Source of the DNA: Psychrobacter submarinus | Lineage (GTDB): Bacteria; Pseudomonadota; Gammaproteobacteria; Pseudomonadales; Moraxellaceae | Assembly (NCBI RefSeq): GCF_904846685.1 | Contig: NZ_CAJHBQ010000004.1 | Coordinates: 124,001 to 188,000 of the forward strand | Direction: 5' to 3' | Length of the DNA: 64,000 nt | The notes under the pieces: generated by a model | Seen by the model: only the letters and a program-made list of their open reading frames with translations | What the model was told of the DNA's origin: nothing | Database searches by the model: none | Shown: positions 36,383-45,528 of the stretch, one piece after another | Position numbering within the stretch: the first letter of the stretch is position 1 | How the letters are laid out: each line of letters begins with the position of its first letter | Made by a program: the position numbers and the translations under genes

Positions 36383-38011
36383 ATGAATATTAAGCTAACC
36401 GCACAACTGCCAAAAACGCATACCCAAAAAATACTAAAAAAAGAAGCCAAAGACAAAGACTCGAGCTGTTTAGTGGTCTTAGTCGATAATAACAAAAACA
36501 TCTTGGCAAGCGACTCATTGACAGAGTATCAAGAGCGTATTGAGCAGTTGATGGCAGTCTCACATTTCAGTGGCAAAGCCTGCGAAACGGTCGCTGACTA
36601 TGCCTTAGCTGGTGATAAAAAAACCACTAAAGCCAATCCGCTACAATTATTAATCGTTGGCGTAGGCGCCATAGATAAGCTCAACCACAGCGCACTACAA
36701 AAAATCGCTAAGACCATTTATCAATCAACGCAAAAACGCGTCGCCTCCTTAACTATCGCGCTCGGCGATGCTCTACAAGAAAACGAGTTTAGCCAATTTG
36801 CTCTGAACCTGCTAGCAGCGACTTATCGCTTTGATAAATACAAATCAGAGCAAACCACGCCGGTATTAACTGATATCTACTTGCTCGCTGATAATAGCTT
36901 GCAGTCCGCTTTAGACTTCGCGCAGTCAGTGTTTGTCGGTCAAAGCTTGACTCGCGATGTCGCTAATGAGCCAGGTAACATCTGCTTCCCAGCTTATATG
37001 GCAGAGCAAGCGCAGGAGCTGGGCAAAAAATACTCTGATATCCTAAAAGTCACTGTATTAGGTGAAGAAGAGATGTCAGCGCTCGGTATGGAGTGCTTCT
37101 TAGCGGTCTCTAGAGGCTCAGTCCGCGAGGGCAAGTTGGTGATTATGGAATATCAAGGTAAGTCGAAATTTACCGCTAACCATTCAGCCAGTTATCGCGA
37201 TAACGCTAGCAGCGCTGCCAAAGCTGGTCTAAAAGCGATTGCAGATAAGCTGCCTTTAAAAGCCAATACGAAAAAAGGCAGCAACAGTGACGCCCCTATT
37301 GTATTAGTCGGTAAGGGCGTCACCTTTGACTCTGGCGGTATCTCTATCAAGCCAGGCGCGGCGATGGATGAGATGAAATTTGATATGGGCGGCTCAGCGT
37401 CAGTCTTGGGTACTATCCAAGCGCTATGTGAAGCGCGTCTGCCTATTAACGTCGTCGGCGCGCTCGCTTGTGCTGAAAATATGCCGTCAGGGGAAGCCAC
37501 GCGTCCTGGTGATATCGTCAAAGCCATGAATGGCAAGTCAGTTGAGATCTTAAATACTGATGCTGAAGGCCGCTTGGTGCTAGCCGATACTCTATGCTAT
37601 ATCCAGCGCTATAATCCAAAAGCGATCATCGATGTGGCCACTTTGACTGGCGCTTGCGTCGTCGCTTTAGGTCACGTGCGCTCAGCGGTGTTTAGTAATG
37701 ATGAAGACGTACTGTTCGAGCTTGAGAATGCTAGCGCTCAATCAGGCGATCTTATCTGGCACATGCCGTTAGATGATGAGTATCAGTCATTGCTTGACTC
37801 GCCTATCGCCGATATGCAAAATATCGGTGGTAAAGGTGCTGGCGCCGTCACTGCTGCTTGTTTCTTATCGCGCTTCGTAGAAGAAGACCAAGCCTGGGCA
37901 CATTTGGACATTGCTGGTACCGCATGGAACTCTGGTAAAGAAAAAGCCGCTACCGGTCGCCCAGTCCCTCTATTTATGCAATATCTCAAAAACAGCGTCG
38001 ATATGGCATAA
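36383..38011 (+). CDS. pepA: Leucyl aminopeptidase (cytosol aminopeptidase)
   Basis: This dimanganese/dizinc M17 aminopeptidase releases N-terminal Leu and other residues from peptides. The C-terminal catalytic half has VGKGVTFDSGGISIKPG with metal and active-site residues, the KFDMGGSASVLG and AENMPSGEATRPGD motifs, and the signature NTDAEGRLVLADTL. The N-terminal half is the variable DNA-binding/hexamer domain. At 542 residues it is about 40 longer than E. coli PepA, from inserts near KSEQTTP and the Lys/Asn/Ser-rich NTKKGSNSDAP. An AAGGAC Shine-Dalgarno precedes it. holC follows 45 bases later. Confidence 0.95.
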   Translation: MNIKLTAQLPKTHTQKILKKEAKDKDSSCLVVLVDNNKNILASDSLTEYQERIEQLMAVSHFSGKACETVADYALAGDKKTTKANPLQLLIVGVGAIDKLNHSALQKIAKTIYQSTQKRVASLTIALGDALQENEFSQFALNLLAATYRFDKYKSEQTTPVLTDIYLLADNSLQSALDFAQSVFVGQSLTRDVANEPGNICFPAYMAEQAQELGKKYSDILKVTVLGEEEMSALGMECFLAVSRGSVREGKLVIMEYQGKSKFTANHSASYRDNASSAAKAGLKAIADKLPLKANTKKGSNSDAPIVLVGKGVTFDSGGISIKPGAAMDEMKFDMGGSASVLGTIQALCEARLPINVVGALACAENMPSGEATRPGDIVKAMNGKSVEILNTDAEGRLVLADTLCYIQRYNPKAIIDVATLTGACVVALGHVRSAVFSNDEDVLFELENASAQSGDLIWHMPLDDEYQSLLDSPIADMQNIGGKGAGAVTAACFLSRFVEEDQAWAHLDIAGTAWNSGKEKAATGRPVPLFMQYLKNSVDMA

Positions 38012-38056
38012 ACAGTGCTGTATGATCAGACACTTCATAAGGCTTAAGTACCAAAT

Positions 38057-38533
38057 ATGTCAAAACTAACCGTTAGTTTTTATGTCTTAAGCGCGAGTAA
38101 AGCCCAAGATTTCTTGGGCTTTATTTGTCAGCTCACTCAAACTGCCTTAAATAAGAGCACACAGTCGCTGGTTATTCTGGCGGATAATGAACAACTGCTG
38201 AGCGAGCTTGATGAAGCGTTATGGGCCAATGATGCGGCAAGCTTTATTCCGCATCAGCGCTTAAGCGCTAGCAATAGTGAGGCGACGGCGAGTACTGATA
38301 ACAATTCTGCAGCGCCTGTGCTCTTAGCATCACAGCTGCCGTCAGACTTTAGCGGTATCGTCATCAATACCACTCCCCGCCCCATCAATGATTATATCTC
38401 GTCAACGAGCAACGCGCTGCCTAGCCGTCTGCTAGAGATTATCCTACCCGATGATGCTAGCGTCGCCCAAGGCCGTTATAAATATAAACACTACCAACAG
38501 CTTGGTTATGAGCTCACTCATTTTAAAGTATAA
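38057..38533 (+). CDS. holC: DNA polymerase III subunit chi
   Basis: Chi links the clamp loader to single-strand binding protein. The 158-residue sequence starts KLTVSFYVLSASKAQDFLGFICQL, has the conserved ADNEQLLSELDEALWA segment and the FIPHQRL motif, and ends with a short Rossmann-like strand (GYELTHFKV). A Ser/Ala/Thr-rich insert follows FIPHQ. The position directly after pepA is the standard one. Confidence 0.92.
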   Translation: MSKLTVSFYVLSASKAQDFLGFICQLTQTALNKSTQSLVILADNEQLLSELDEALWANDAASFIPHQRLSASNSEATASTDNNSAAPVLLASQLPSDFSGIVINTTPRPINDYISSTSNALPSRLLEIILPDDASVAQGRYKYKHYQQLGYELTHFKV

Positions 38534-38749
38534 AAGCTTTAACAGCCGCTAATCTTCACAAATAAAACCTTCTGTGTCATTAGTCGCTCTACTTCGAGCG
38601 CATCTAAAACATCTATATAGTTGATTATCATCTTAGCTATTGCGCTCTCGATATCGCAGAGCATTAGGTGAATATCACAAAAAATGCTACTATCTTTCGA
38701 TTATTATAGGCTTTATATTTTTTGATTATCGTTTATTAGAAGGATAAAG

Positions 38750-39952
38750 ATGCGTTCATTGATAGCAATGTATCAACGGATAGGGTTAGTGCCGCTTATT
38801 ATCGTCGGTCTGGTGCTGGGTGTGCTGATTGGCTGGCTGGCCCCTAGCGCTGGTATAGCTTTAGGAATATTAGGAACTTTATTTGTCGGCGCGCTCAAAG
38901 CCGTAGCACCTATACTCGTGTTTGTATTAGTGTTAGCCGCTATCAGTAAGCAGCGCAGTGGTGATGAGGTCTACGTCAAACCTGTCCTTATCATGTATAT
39001 GTTTGGCACTTTTTTGGCCGCATTGACTGCCGTTGGTGCCAGCTTCTTGTTCCCGATTGAGATGGTCCTAGTCAATGCCAATATCGAGCAAGTACCGCCT
39101 GCCAATCTAAAAGAAGTCCTGACCAATCTATTAATGAGTTTAGTGGCTAATCCTGTCAATGCTGTAGCAAATGCCAACTATATCGGTATCTTAGCATGGG
39201 CGATTATTATCGGTTTTGCGCTGCGTCAAGCTGGTGATACTACGCGCGGTGTCGTAAGCGACTTTGCTGATGCGATATCACAAGTGGTCAAATGGGTCAT
39301 TGCCCTCGCACCTTTTGGTATCTTAGGGTTGGTCGCCAATACTGTCGCTGAAACAGGCTTTGAGGCGCTAAAAGGCTATGCCAATATTTTGATGGTATTG
39401 GTTGGCTGTATGCTGTTTATCGCTCTAGTTGCTAACCCTTTAATTGTATTAGTCAAAACCGGCAAAAACCCTTATCCGCTAGTACTGACTTGCCTGCGTG
39501 AGTCTGGTATTACCGCCTTTTTTACCCGCTCATCAGCAGCTAATATTCCTGTGAATATGAACCTTGCTCACAAACTAGGTCTGCACGAAGATACTTATTC
39601 AGTCACCATTCCGCTCGGTGCTACTATTAACATGGCCGGTGCGGCGATTACCATTAATGTGCTCACCTTAGCTGCGGCGCACACTTTGGGTATTGAGGTC
39701 AGCTTTGCCTCCGCTTTACTGCTAAGCTTAGTGGCGACAGTCAGTGCTGGCGGCGCGTCGGGCGTACCTGGCGGCTCATTACTGCTCATTCCATTGGCCG
39801 CAAGTCTATTTAGCATTCCTAACGATATTGCGATGCAAGTGGTGGCCGTTGGTTTTATTATTGGCGTCATTCAAGACTCTGCGGAGACAGCACTTAACTC
39901 GTCAACCGATATACTATTCACCGCTGCTGCTGATCCCAAATACGCCCGTTAG
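38750..39952 (+). CDS. sstT: Serine/threonine:sodium symporter SstT
   Basis: This DAACS-family inner-membrane transporter imports L-serine and L-threonine with Na+. The 400 residues contain about eight spans and the family's conserved reentrant-loop segments: [38 protein letters not shown] and [19 protein letters not shown]. The length and the early motif [14 protein letters not shown] match SstT rather than GltP. An AGAAGGA Shine-Dalgarno precedes the ATG and a strong terminator follows, so it is monocistronic. Confidence 0.94.
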   Translation: MRSLIAMYQRIGLVPLIIVGLVLGVLIGWLAPSAGIALGILGTLFVGALKAVAPILVFVLVLAAISKQRSGDEVYVKPVLIMYMFGTFLAALTAVGASFLFPIEMVLVNANIEQVPPANLKEVLTNLLMSLVANPVNAVANANYIGILAWAIIIGFALRQAGDTTRGVVSDFADAISQVVKWVIALAPFGILGLVANTVAETGFEALKGYANILMVLVGCMLFIALVANPLIVLVKTGKNPYPLVLTCLRESGITAFFTRSSAANIPVNMNLAHKLGLHEDTYSVTIPLGATINMAGAAITINVLTLAAAHTLGIEVSFASALLLSLVATVSAGGASGVPGGSLLLIPLAASLFSIPNDIAMQVVAVGFIIGVIQDSAETALNSSTDILFTAAADPKYAR

Positions 39953-39996
39953 CGTATTAAGCTTTGACGACGTTTTAATCAAAACTCAAGGACAAG

Positions 39997-40022
39997 AAAA
40001 GGGCACTCAGGTGCCCTTTTTA
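39997..40022 (+). terminator. sstT terminator
   Basis: GGGCAC-TCAG-GTGCCC flanked by A4 and T5 is a compact intrinsic terminator about 45 bases after the sstT stop. Confidence 0.85.
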
Positions 40023-40066
40023 TACTTTAAAACTTGTATGCAAGTCAGGTTTAAGCTTTCAATAGC

Positions 40067-40393
40067 TTACTTTAAGTGATCTACTTCGACCTCAATCACA
40101 GGCGTCTGCATCTCCAGCTGGCGTTTAAACTGACGCAGCTGCTCCACTTCATCTAACAGCTCAAGTATCAAGCCAATAGCCGGTACGCTCGCTTCAAAAT
40201 CACGACTAAGACGTGAGGCACGGCGCACGGTGGTCAGCTGATAGCCAGTAAACTGCTGACTCTCAGGCACATCATACTCAATGATATTTTCTTCTATTAA
40301 GGCGATAACCCACTGCGGCTCTTGACCACAAGCAGACACTAATTCATCAAAACTCATAACTATGTCGGTTAATTCAGGTGAGTGTTTCATCAT
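40067..40393 (-). CDS. cbpM: Chaperone modulator CbpM-like protein
   Basis: CbpM-type proteins bind the J-domain of CbpA and inhibit its DnaK-stimulating and DNA-binding activities. The 108-residue sequence has the MerR-like pattern of the family: MSFDELVSACGQEPQWVIALIEENIIE, a following strand FTGYQLTTVRRASRLSRDFEASVPAIGLILELLDEVEQLR, and a C-terminal helix. Two tandem ATGs open the frame after a GAGGAT Shine-Dalgarno. It lies 70 bases downstream of cbpA, the conserved pair. Confidence 0.88.
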   Translation of the reverse strand: MMKHSPELTDIVMSFDELVSACGQEPQWVIALIEENIIEYDVPESQQFTGYQLTTVRRASRLSRDFEASVPAIGLILELLDEVEQLRQFKRQLEMQTPVIEVEVDHLK

Positions 40394-40463
40394 TATTATC
40401 CTCGTTTATGCTATATCTCTCATCATCTGTCTAACTTTAGCTCTCTTATGACCATTTTGCTCA

Positions 40464-41480
40464 CTAGCGACTGATGCTAGTATGAGCAAAGGCTTGTTTT
40501 AGCTGCTCATAAGCTTGCTTAGCTTCGTCCGTGGTGACTTCTGGATTGACGATATTTAGGGTCAAGTATAAGTCTCCCGCTTGTTTTGCAGGGATACCCT
40601 TGCCCTTCAAACGCAGATTACTTCCTGATTTGCTATTGCTCGGAATAGTGACGCCGAGCTTACCTGCAGGAGTCGTGACATTGATTTTTTCGCCCAACGC
40701 CGCCTCCCACGGAGTGATATTCACCGTTTGGTAAACATTAGCGCCTTCCAAGCGAATATTATCGGCAGCAGTGATGGTGACTTTAAGGAATAGATCTCCG
40801 TTTTTTCCACCTCCGATACCGGCAGCGCCTTGCCCTGCTAGGCGGATTTGCTTGCCATCAGTGATGCCTTTAGGAATTTTAATCTTCAGGGTTTTATTCT
40901 CATAACCCACACTACCATTAGGCTGACGGACAGGGACATTCAACTTAATACTATAGTCGTCGCCGCTATAGACCGAAGCGAGATCGACACTGATCTCAGC
41001 ATGCTGATCTTGGCCTTTGCTATCTTGGCCAAAACCACCACCGAACTGATCAAAACCACTTGGTCCACCAGCCGACTGGCCCGCAGAGCCGCGAGCACCG
41101 CGCCCAAAAGCTGAGAAGATATCATCGAAACGAAAACCGCCACCGCCAAAGGCTTCACCGTCACCGAACTGATCTTTGATATCTTCCCAGCGAAAGCCGC
41201 CTTGCGCGCCTGTCGACTGGCCGCCAAATCCGCCAAAGCCACCAGCACCAGCTTGGCCCGCAAAAGGATTGTCTAGCATAGCGTCATACTCGCTACGCTT
41301 ATCTTTATCCCTAAGTGTCTCGTAAGCGTTATTAATCTCAGCGATTTTATTATCTGCATCTGGATCGTCACTGACATCAGGGTGATATTGACGGACTAGC
41401 TTGCGATACTTTTTCTTAATATCGGCGTCTGAGGCGTCTTTTTTTACCCCTAAAATGTCATAGTAGTTTTTTTCTGCCAT
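40464..41480 (-). CDS. cbpA: DnaJ-class co-chaperone CbpA
   Basis: CbpA is a DnaK co-chaperone and curved-DNA-binding protein. The 338 residues have an N-terminal J domain with HPD at 33-35, a long Gly/Phe/Gln region (about 75-160), and two CTD substrate-binding domains, with no zinc finger. The lack of CxxCxGxG repeats separates it from DnaJ at 56499-57629. cbpM follows on the same strand. Confidence 0.94.
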   Translation of the reverse strand: MAEKNYYDILGVKKDASDADIKKKYRKLVRQYHPDVSDDPDADNKIAEINNAYETLRDKDKRSEYDAMLDNPFAGQAGAGGFGGFGGQSTGAQGGFRWEDIKDQFGDGEAFGGGGFRFDDIFSAFGRGARGSAGQSAGGPSGFDQFGGGFGQDSKGQDQHAEISVDLASVYSGDDYSIKLNVPVRQPNGSVGYENKTLKIKIPKGITDGKQIRLAGQGAAGIGGGKNGDLFLKVTITAADNIRLEGANVYQTVNITPWEAALGEKINVTTPAGKLGVTIPSNSKSGSNLRLKGKGIPAKQAGDLYLTLNIVNPEVTTDEAKQAYEQLKQAFAHTSISR

Positions 41481-41872
41481 TATTTTTCCTTATCATTTTA
41501 TTGAGAAAATTTTTATTAAACGCTATAAAGTTAGAATCATCTGTTTCTATAATAAGACTTTTTTCTACAATATCAATTTTACTCAATGGCTACGACCTTT
41601 TTAGGGCTTTATAATCAACAGCCTCGACACAGATTTTCAGGGTAGATTTAAGTTTGCCAGTTACATTGTATAGAAATCTTTAAGATATTAACTTTGGTTA
41701 TGAATCAATAGCTTATAAGGTAACTGAAATTTGACTTGTCTTATTTTTTACACATCTGTAAGGATATAGCAAGCTTTATCCTGTAAAATACTGCAATGTT
41801 TACACTCATAGGGAGTGAAAATAATATAGGCAAGAGAATCTGTCTATTTTATAAATTACGTATAGGTGTTAA
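41481..41872. other. Divergent region cbpA / rlpA-like gene
   Basis: These 392 very AT-rich bases separate two divergent genes. No hairpin, repeat or small ORF with a ribosome binding site was seen. Confidence 0.4.
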
Positions 41873-42235
41873 ATGTCTTATTTAATCAAGTCTTTAGTTA
41901 TCATGTTGTCATTAGCGCTGAGTACCACCGTTTTTGCTGGTAATACTAGCTATTATGGTAGTAAATTCCACGGTAAGCGTACCGCTAGTGGTAGTATTTT
42001 CAATATGAATGCCATGACCGCCGCACATAAAACCTTACCGTTCGGCACTAAAGTTAAGGTAACTAACCAAAAGACGAAGCAGAGTGTGATAGTTAAAATC
42101 ACGGATAGAGGTCCTTTTACACCCGGCCGTATCTTAGATTTATCTAAAGGCGCTGCTAGTAAGATAAACTGCCAACTTTGTACGACGACTATGAAAGTAC
42201 TCTCTTACGGTGATGGCAAATATCGTAGACAGTAA
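41873..42235 (+). CDS. RlpA-like double-psi beta-barrel protein, secreted
   Basis: This 120-residue exported protein has a signal peptide (residues 1-22, cleavage after TTVFA) followed by a DPBB domain: ASYYG-like NTSYYGSKFHGKRTASGSIFNMNAMTAAHKTLPFGTKVKV and the catalytic-type ITDRGPFTPGRILDLSKGAA. RlpA proteins cleave denuded peptidoglycan glycan strands at the septum. This one lacks a lipobox and the C-terminal SPOR domain, so it is a minimal periplasmic or secreted form. Enzymatic activity is inferred only. Confidence 0.85.
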   Translation: MSYLIKSLVIMLSLALSTTVFAGNTSYYGSKFHGKRTASGSIFNMNAMTAAHKTLPFGTKVKVTNQKTKQSVIVKITDRGPFTPGRILDLSKGAASKINCQLCTTTMKVLSYGDGKYRRQ

Positions 42236-42295
42236 CCAACCTGTCGCGCGAATGTTTTAAGTCTTAAGACTCAATCATATAAAAACCCCAATCGT

Positions 42296-42328
42296 ATAAA
42301 AAAAGGAGAGCATTAGCTCTCCTTTTTT
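42296..42328. terminator. Bidirectional terminator
   Basis: GGAGAGC-ATTA-GCTCTCC is flanked by an A-run on the left and a T-run on the right. It can terminate both the plus-strand RlpA-like gene and the minus-strand ABC-F gene. Confidence 0.85.
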
Positions 42329-42357
42329 GTGTTCGCTCAAAGTTTTGAGCAGGCATT

Positions 42358-44418
42358 TTAATTAAACTTAGCTTCCATCTCTTCTAAACTTGTCATCGCT
42401 ACTAATAAGCTCTCCTCTTTATCGTTATGTTGCTGCTGTAGCGAAGCTTGCTTGTCAAGCAGCGCTATCAAGTCGGCTTTGCGGTGCGCTTCATAAAGCT
42501 CAGTATCGGCAAGCTCAGTCTCCAAGCTTGCTAGCTGCTCATCTAGCTTCACCAATGCCTTTTCGGTATTTTCGATTTCTCGGCGTATAGGCGCGGTCAG
42601 TTTGCGCTGCTCAGCCGCCAACTTACGCTGCTCTTCTTTACTCAAAGTACTAGCAGGGTTTTTGGACGTCTGACTCTCAGCTTTAGTTGTCGCTGTAGCC
42701 TGTGCTGACTCACTATGCTTAGCCTCTTTATTTTTGGCTCTATTATCCGTTTCACGTGAAACCAACGTCATTTGCGCCTTTTTGTCTTTGGCTTGTTTAT
42801 TGCTATTTTTATCCTGCGCGTTCTCTTGTTTGCGCTTCTCCGCTAGCCACTTGCCGTAATCACTAATATCGCCTGCGAACTCGTCGATCCGGCCGTCATG
42901 GACGAGATAGAGCTCATCACAGACGTTAGCAATCAGTTCGCGATCATGCGAGACGAGCACGACCGCGCCTTGAAACCCTTGTAGCGCTAAAGTCAAAGCT
43001 TGACGCATTTGCAAGTCCAAGTGGTTAGTCGGCTCATCGAGCACGAGCACGTTAGGACGCTGCCAAACGATTAATGCCAAGGTCAGGCGTGCGCGCTCAC
43101 CACCTGAGAACAGCTCGCTTGGGGTATCGATACGCTCGCCGCGAAAATCAAAACTGCCCAAAAACGAGCGCAATGTTGCATCAGAGGTCTTGCCCGCGAG
43201 GCGACGTAGCATCTGCATCGGTGTGGCGGCGGCGTCTAAAGCGTCCATTTGATGCTGATTAAAGTAGCCAAGCTTGAGAGTATCAGAGACTTGGTATGTG
43301 CCTGAGAGTACCTTTAACTCACCAACCAACGCTTTAATCAAAGTCGACTTACCCGCGCCATTCATACCGAGTAAGCTGAGGCGCGTATCCGGGGTGACTT
43401 GTACGTTAGCATTATGTAGCAGCGGGATATCACTATAACCGATGTCAGCTTTGGTCATCTCAATCAGCGGCGTGCTCATGTGCGCCGGCTCATAGAACTT
43501 AAATGAAAAGGGGTTATCCGCCATCATCGGTGACAGCTCCGCCATGCGCTCAAGCTGCTTGATACGGCTTTGGGCTTGCTTAGCCTTGCTGGCTTTGGCA
43601 CGGAAACGGCGGATAAAGTCATCTAAGTGCGCACGGGTTGCTTGCTGCTTCTCATAAGCTTGCTGCTGCTGCGCCATACGCTCGTGACGGGTGCGCACAA
43701 ACTGCTGATAATTACCGGTGTAGAGAGTGATTTTTTGCTGTTCGACATGCAGAATATGATCGACAGTGGCATCCAAAAAAGTCTGATCATGCGAGATGAC
43801 GATGACTAAACTTGTGAACTGATTAATCCAAGTCTCAAGCCATAAAATAGCATCTAAGTCTAAGTGGTTGGTCGGCTCATCGAGCAGCATCAGATCGGCA
43901 CGGCTCATCAAGGTTTTGGCGAGGTTTAGACGCATGCGCCAGCCCCCTGAAAAGCCCTTTACCGGCTGCTCATGTTGGCTGGCTTTAAAACCAAGACCCG
44001 CCATAATTTGCGCCGCTTTGGTGGGCGTACGATAGCCATCTATCTCGTCGAACTGCTGATGTAAGATACCAATCTGCTCATCGCTAACATTGCTCAAATC
44101 ACTCAACGCCTCATTGAGCTGATACCACTGCTCATCACCGCTTAGGACATAATCAATGGCCGTTTGACTACTTGCCCCCACTTCCTGCGCCATGTGTGCG
44201 ACCTGCCAGCTCTCAGGAATGCTCACCTCGCCTTTATCGAGCGTCACTTCAGTATCGCCTACGCCCATTTGTGTCAACAGTAAGGCAAATAGCGTTGATT
44301 TACCGGTGCCGTTGTTACCCGTCAGCCCTATTTTGTGATTGGGGTGCAACTGGAAACTGGCGTCCGAGAAAAGCACTCGACCATCACGGCGAACACTAAC
44401 GTCTTTAAATTCGATCAT
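42358..44418 (-). CDS. ABC-F family ATPase, YheS type
   Basis: ABC-F proteins bind the ribosomal E site and relieve stalling; YheS is one of the four E. coli members. The 686 residues carry two ABC domains: the first with Walker A GNNGTGKS and signature GFSGGWRMRLNLA, the second with GMNGAGKS and FSGGERARLTLAL. A charged P-site-tip linker lies between them (YEKQQATRAHLDDFIRRFRAKASKAKQAQSR, quoted as a region). A Lys/Gln/Ala-rich C-terminal extension ends in a coiled coil. There are no membrane spans. A perfect parS-like palindrome lies inside the coding sequence of the extension (42748-42763). Confidence 0.9.
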   Translation of the reverse strand: MIEFKDVSVRRDGRVLFSDASFQLHPNHKIGLTGNNGTGKSTLFALLLTQMGVGDTEVTLDKGEVSIPESWQVAHMAQEVGASSQTAIDYVLSGDEQWYQLNEALSDLSNVSDEQIGILHQQFDEIDGYRTPTKAAQIMAGLGFKASQHEQPVKGFSGGWRMRLNLAKTLMSRADLMLLDEPTNHLDLDAILWLETWINQFTSLVIVISHDQTFLDATVDHILHVEQQKITLYTGNYQQFVRTRHERMAQQQQAYEKQQATRAHLDDFIRRFRAKASKAKQAQSRIKQLERMAELSPMMADNPFSFKFYEPAHMSTPLIEMTKADIGYSDIPLLHNANVQVTPDTRLSLLGMNGAGKSTLIKALVGELKVLSGTYQVSDTLKLGYFNQHQMDALDAAATPMQMLRRLAGKTSDATLRSFLGSFDFRGERIDTPSELFSGGERARLTLALIVWQRPNVLVLDEPTNHLDLQMRQALTLALQGFQGAVVLVSHDRELIANVCDELYLVHDGRIDEFAGDISDYGKWLAEKRKQENAQDKNSNKQAKDKKAQMTLVSRETDNRAKNKEAKHSESAQATATTKAESQTSKNPASTLSKEEQRKLAAEQRKLTAPIRREIENTEKALVKLDEQLASLETELADTELYEAHRKADLIALLDKQASLQQQHNDKEESLLVAMTSLEEMEAKFN
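42748..42763. promoter_or_regulatory. parS-like ParB binding site
   Basis: CGTTTCACGTGAAACC contains the perfect 14-base palindrome GTTTCACGTGAAAC, the core of the chromosomal parS consensus TGTTTCACGTGAAACA. It lies inside a coding sequence, as known parS sites often do. Confidence 0.65.
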
Positions 44419-44806
44419 AAGGGGTTTTATCTCACAGGAGTTATAGCGACCACGGCACTTATTCGCTCAATTATTCGATCAGTAGCTGATTAAGTCGGTC
44501 GCTAGCAGGTCAATAGTTATAAGAGGCAATGATGAAAATTTACAGAAAAACAGGCCAAAGTCAGCCATAATTGGTGGCTATTATTTCAAACGACTGGCGG
44601 ATAGGCAAACGATTAAACCATTATTTATAAATAACTGTTTCATTTTTAAGTCATTTATTGAGGGGTGTCAGACTTATTTCAATATCGTCTATCTGTTTTA
44701 TCAAACACGCTTATCACTCTTGATAAGTTAAGCCTAGCCCCAATTATGGTATACTGCCAAAACACTACTGACATCAAGCAGTTAAGCATTCGCTAATGAG
44801 GTGATT
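44419..44806. other. Divergent region ABC-F gene / erpA
   Basis: This 388-base gap contains the perfect inverted repeat CTTATCA-CTCT-TGATAAG (44710-44727) and, 22 bases further, an extended -10 element TGGTATACT (44747-44755) that probably starts the erpA transcript. The palindrome lies where a -35 or activator/repressor site would be. I cannot name the regulator. Confidence 0.45.
44747..44755 (+). promoter_or_regulatory. Extended -10 promoter element for erpA
   Basis: TG-G-TATACT fits the extended -10 form (TGnTATAAT). It lies about 50 bases before the erpA ATG. No good -35 is present, which is tolerated for extended -10 promoters. Confidence 0.45.
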
Positions 44807-45187
44807 ATGACCCAAACTACTACTCAATATGATCCAAGCGCCAGTCAGCCGGTCGATCCTACTATGCTAAGCCTGACCGATAGCGCGGCCCAAAAAGTGC
44901 GCCGTCTACGCGAAGAAGAAGGCGATAAGGAGCTTATGCTGCGCGTTTATGTGACAGGCGGCGGCTGTTCTGGTTTTTCTTACGGCTTTAGATTCGACAG
45001 TGATATGAATGAAGACGATGCCAATTTTGATAATGGTGATGTCACTTTGGTGATCGATTCGCTCAGTTATCAGTACTTACAAGGCTCTACCGTTGACTAT
45101 ACTGAAGGGCTAGAGGGCGCGCGCTTTATCGTAGATAACCCCAATGCAACCACGTCTTGTGGCTGCGGCTCTTCGTTTTCTATCTAA
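44807..45187 (+). CDS. erpA: Iron-sulfur cluster insertion protein ErpA
   Basis: This A-type carrier delivers Fe-S clusters to apo-enzymes, including isoprenoid-synthesis enzymes. The 126-residue protein has the three cluster-binding cysteines Cys54 ([12 protein letters not shown]), Cys118 and Cys120 ([11 protein letters not shown]). Start choice: a GTG at 44801 is in frame but forms part of the GAGGTGA Shine-Dalgarno serving the ATG at 44807. An N-terminal polar lead of about 20 residues is longer than in E. coli. Confidence 0.94.
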   Translation: MTQTTTQYDPSASQPVDPTMLSLTDSAAQKVRRLREEEGDKELMLRVYVTGGGCSGFSYGFRFDSDMNEDDANFDNGDVTLVIDSLSYQYLQGSTVDYTEGLEGARFIVDNPNATTSCGCGSSFSI

Positions 45188-45528
45188 CAGTGCTTTTTTC
45201 ACTGCACGCTTATCAAACGTTTTTATTAAAGCATCTATTTTTTATAGGTGCTTTTTTGGCTAAGCCAACTGATTTTTTCACCGCTGAAGGTTACTGAAAT
45301 TGTAATTGTGCGTGGTTTTTGCATTATCTTTGGGCTAAACTGACTTTGAACTAAACGGAGCGCTCTTTTGAACTAAACGGAGCGCTCTTTTGATATAATT
45401 GATAGCGACGACGGTTTATAGCAACGACAGTGCCAAATTGGCTGCAGTTTTGCGCCGGTTTTATTTGAGCAAACCCTATTTGAACCAATCTTAGTAAAGG
45501 GTTGCTCCACCATAATGAATAACAATAG
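45188..45528. other. erpA-gshA intergenic region
   Basis: The 341 bases include a possible erpA terminator (T-rich, weak stem), a 22-bp tandem repeat (annotated separately) and a TATAAT at 45394-45399, 135 bases before gshA, without a well-spaced -35. Confidence 0.45.
45348..45391. repeat. 22-bp tandem direct repeat upstream of gshA
   Basis: GAACTAAACGGAGCGCTCTT begins at 45348 and again at 45370, a perfect duplication with a 22-base period. Each unit contains the palindrome AGCGCT. A TATAAT lies immediately downstream. Confidence 0.7.
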
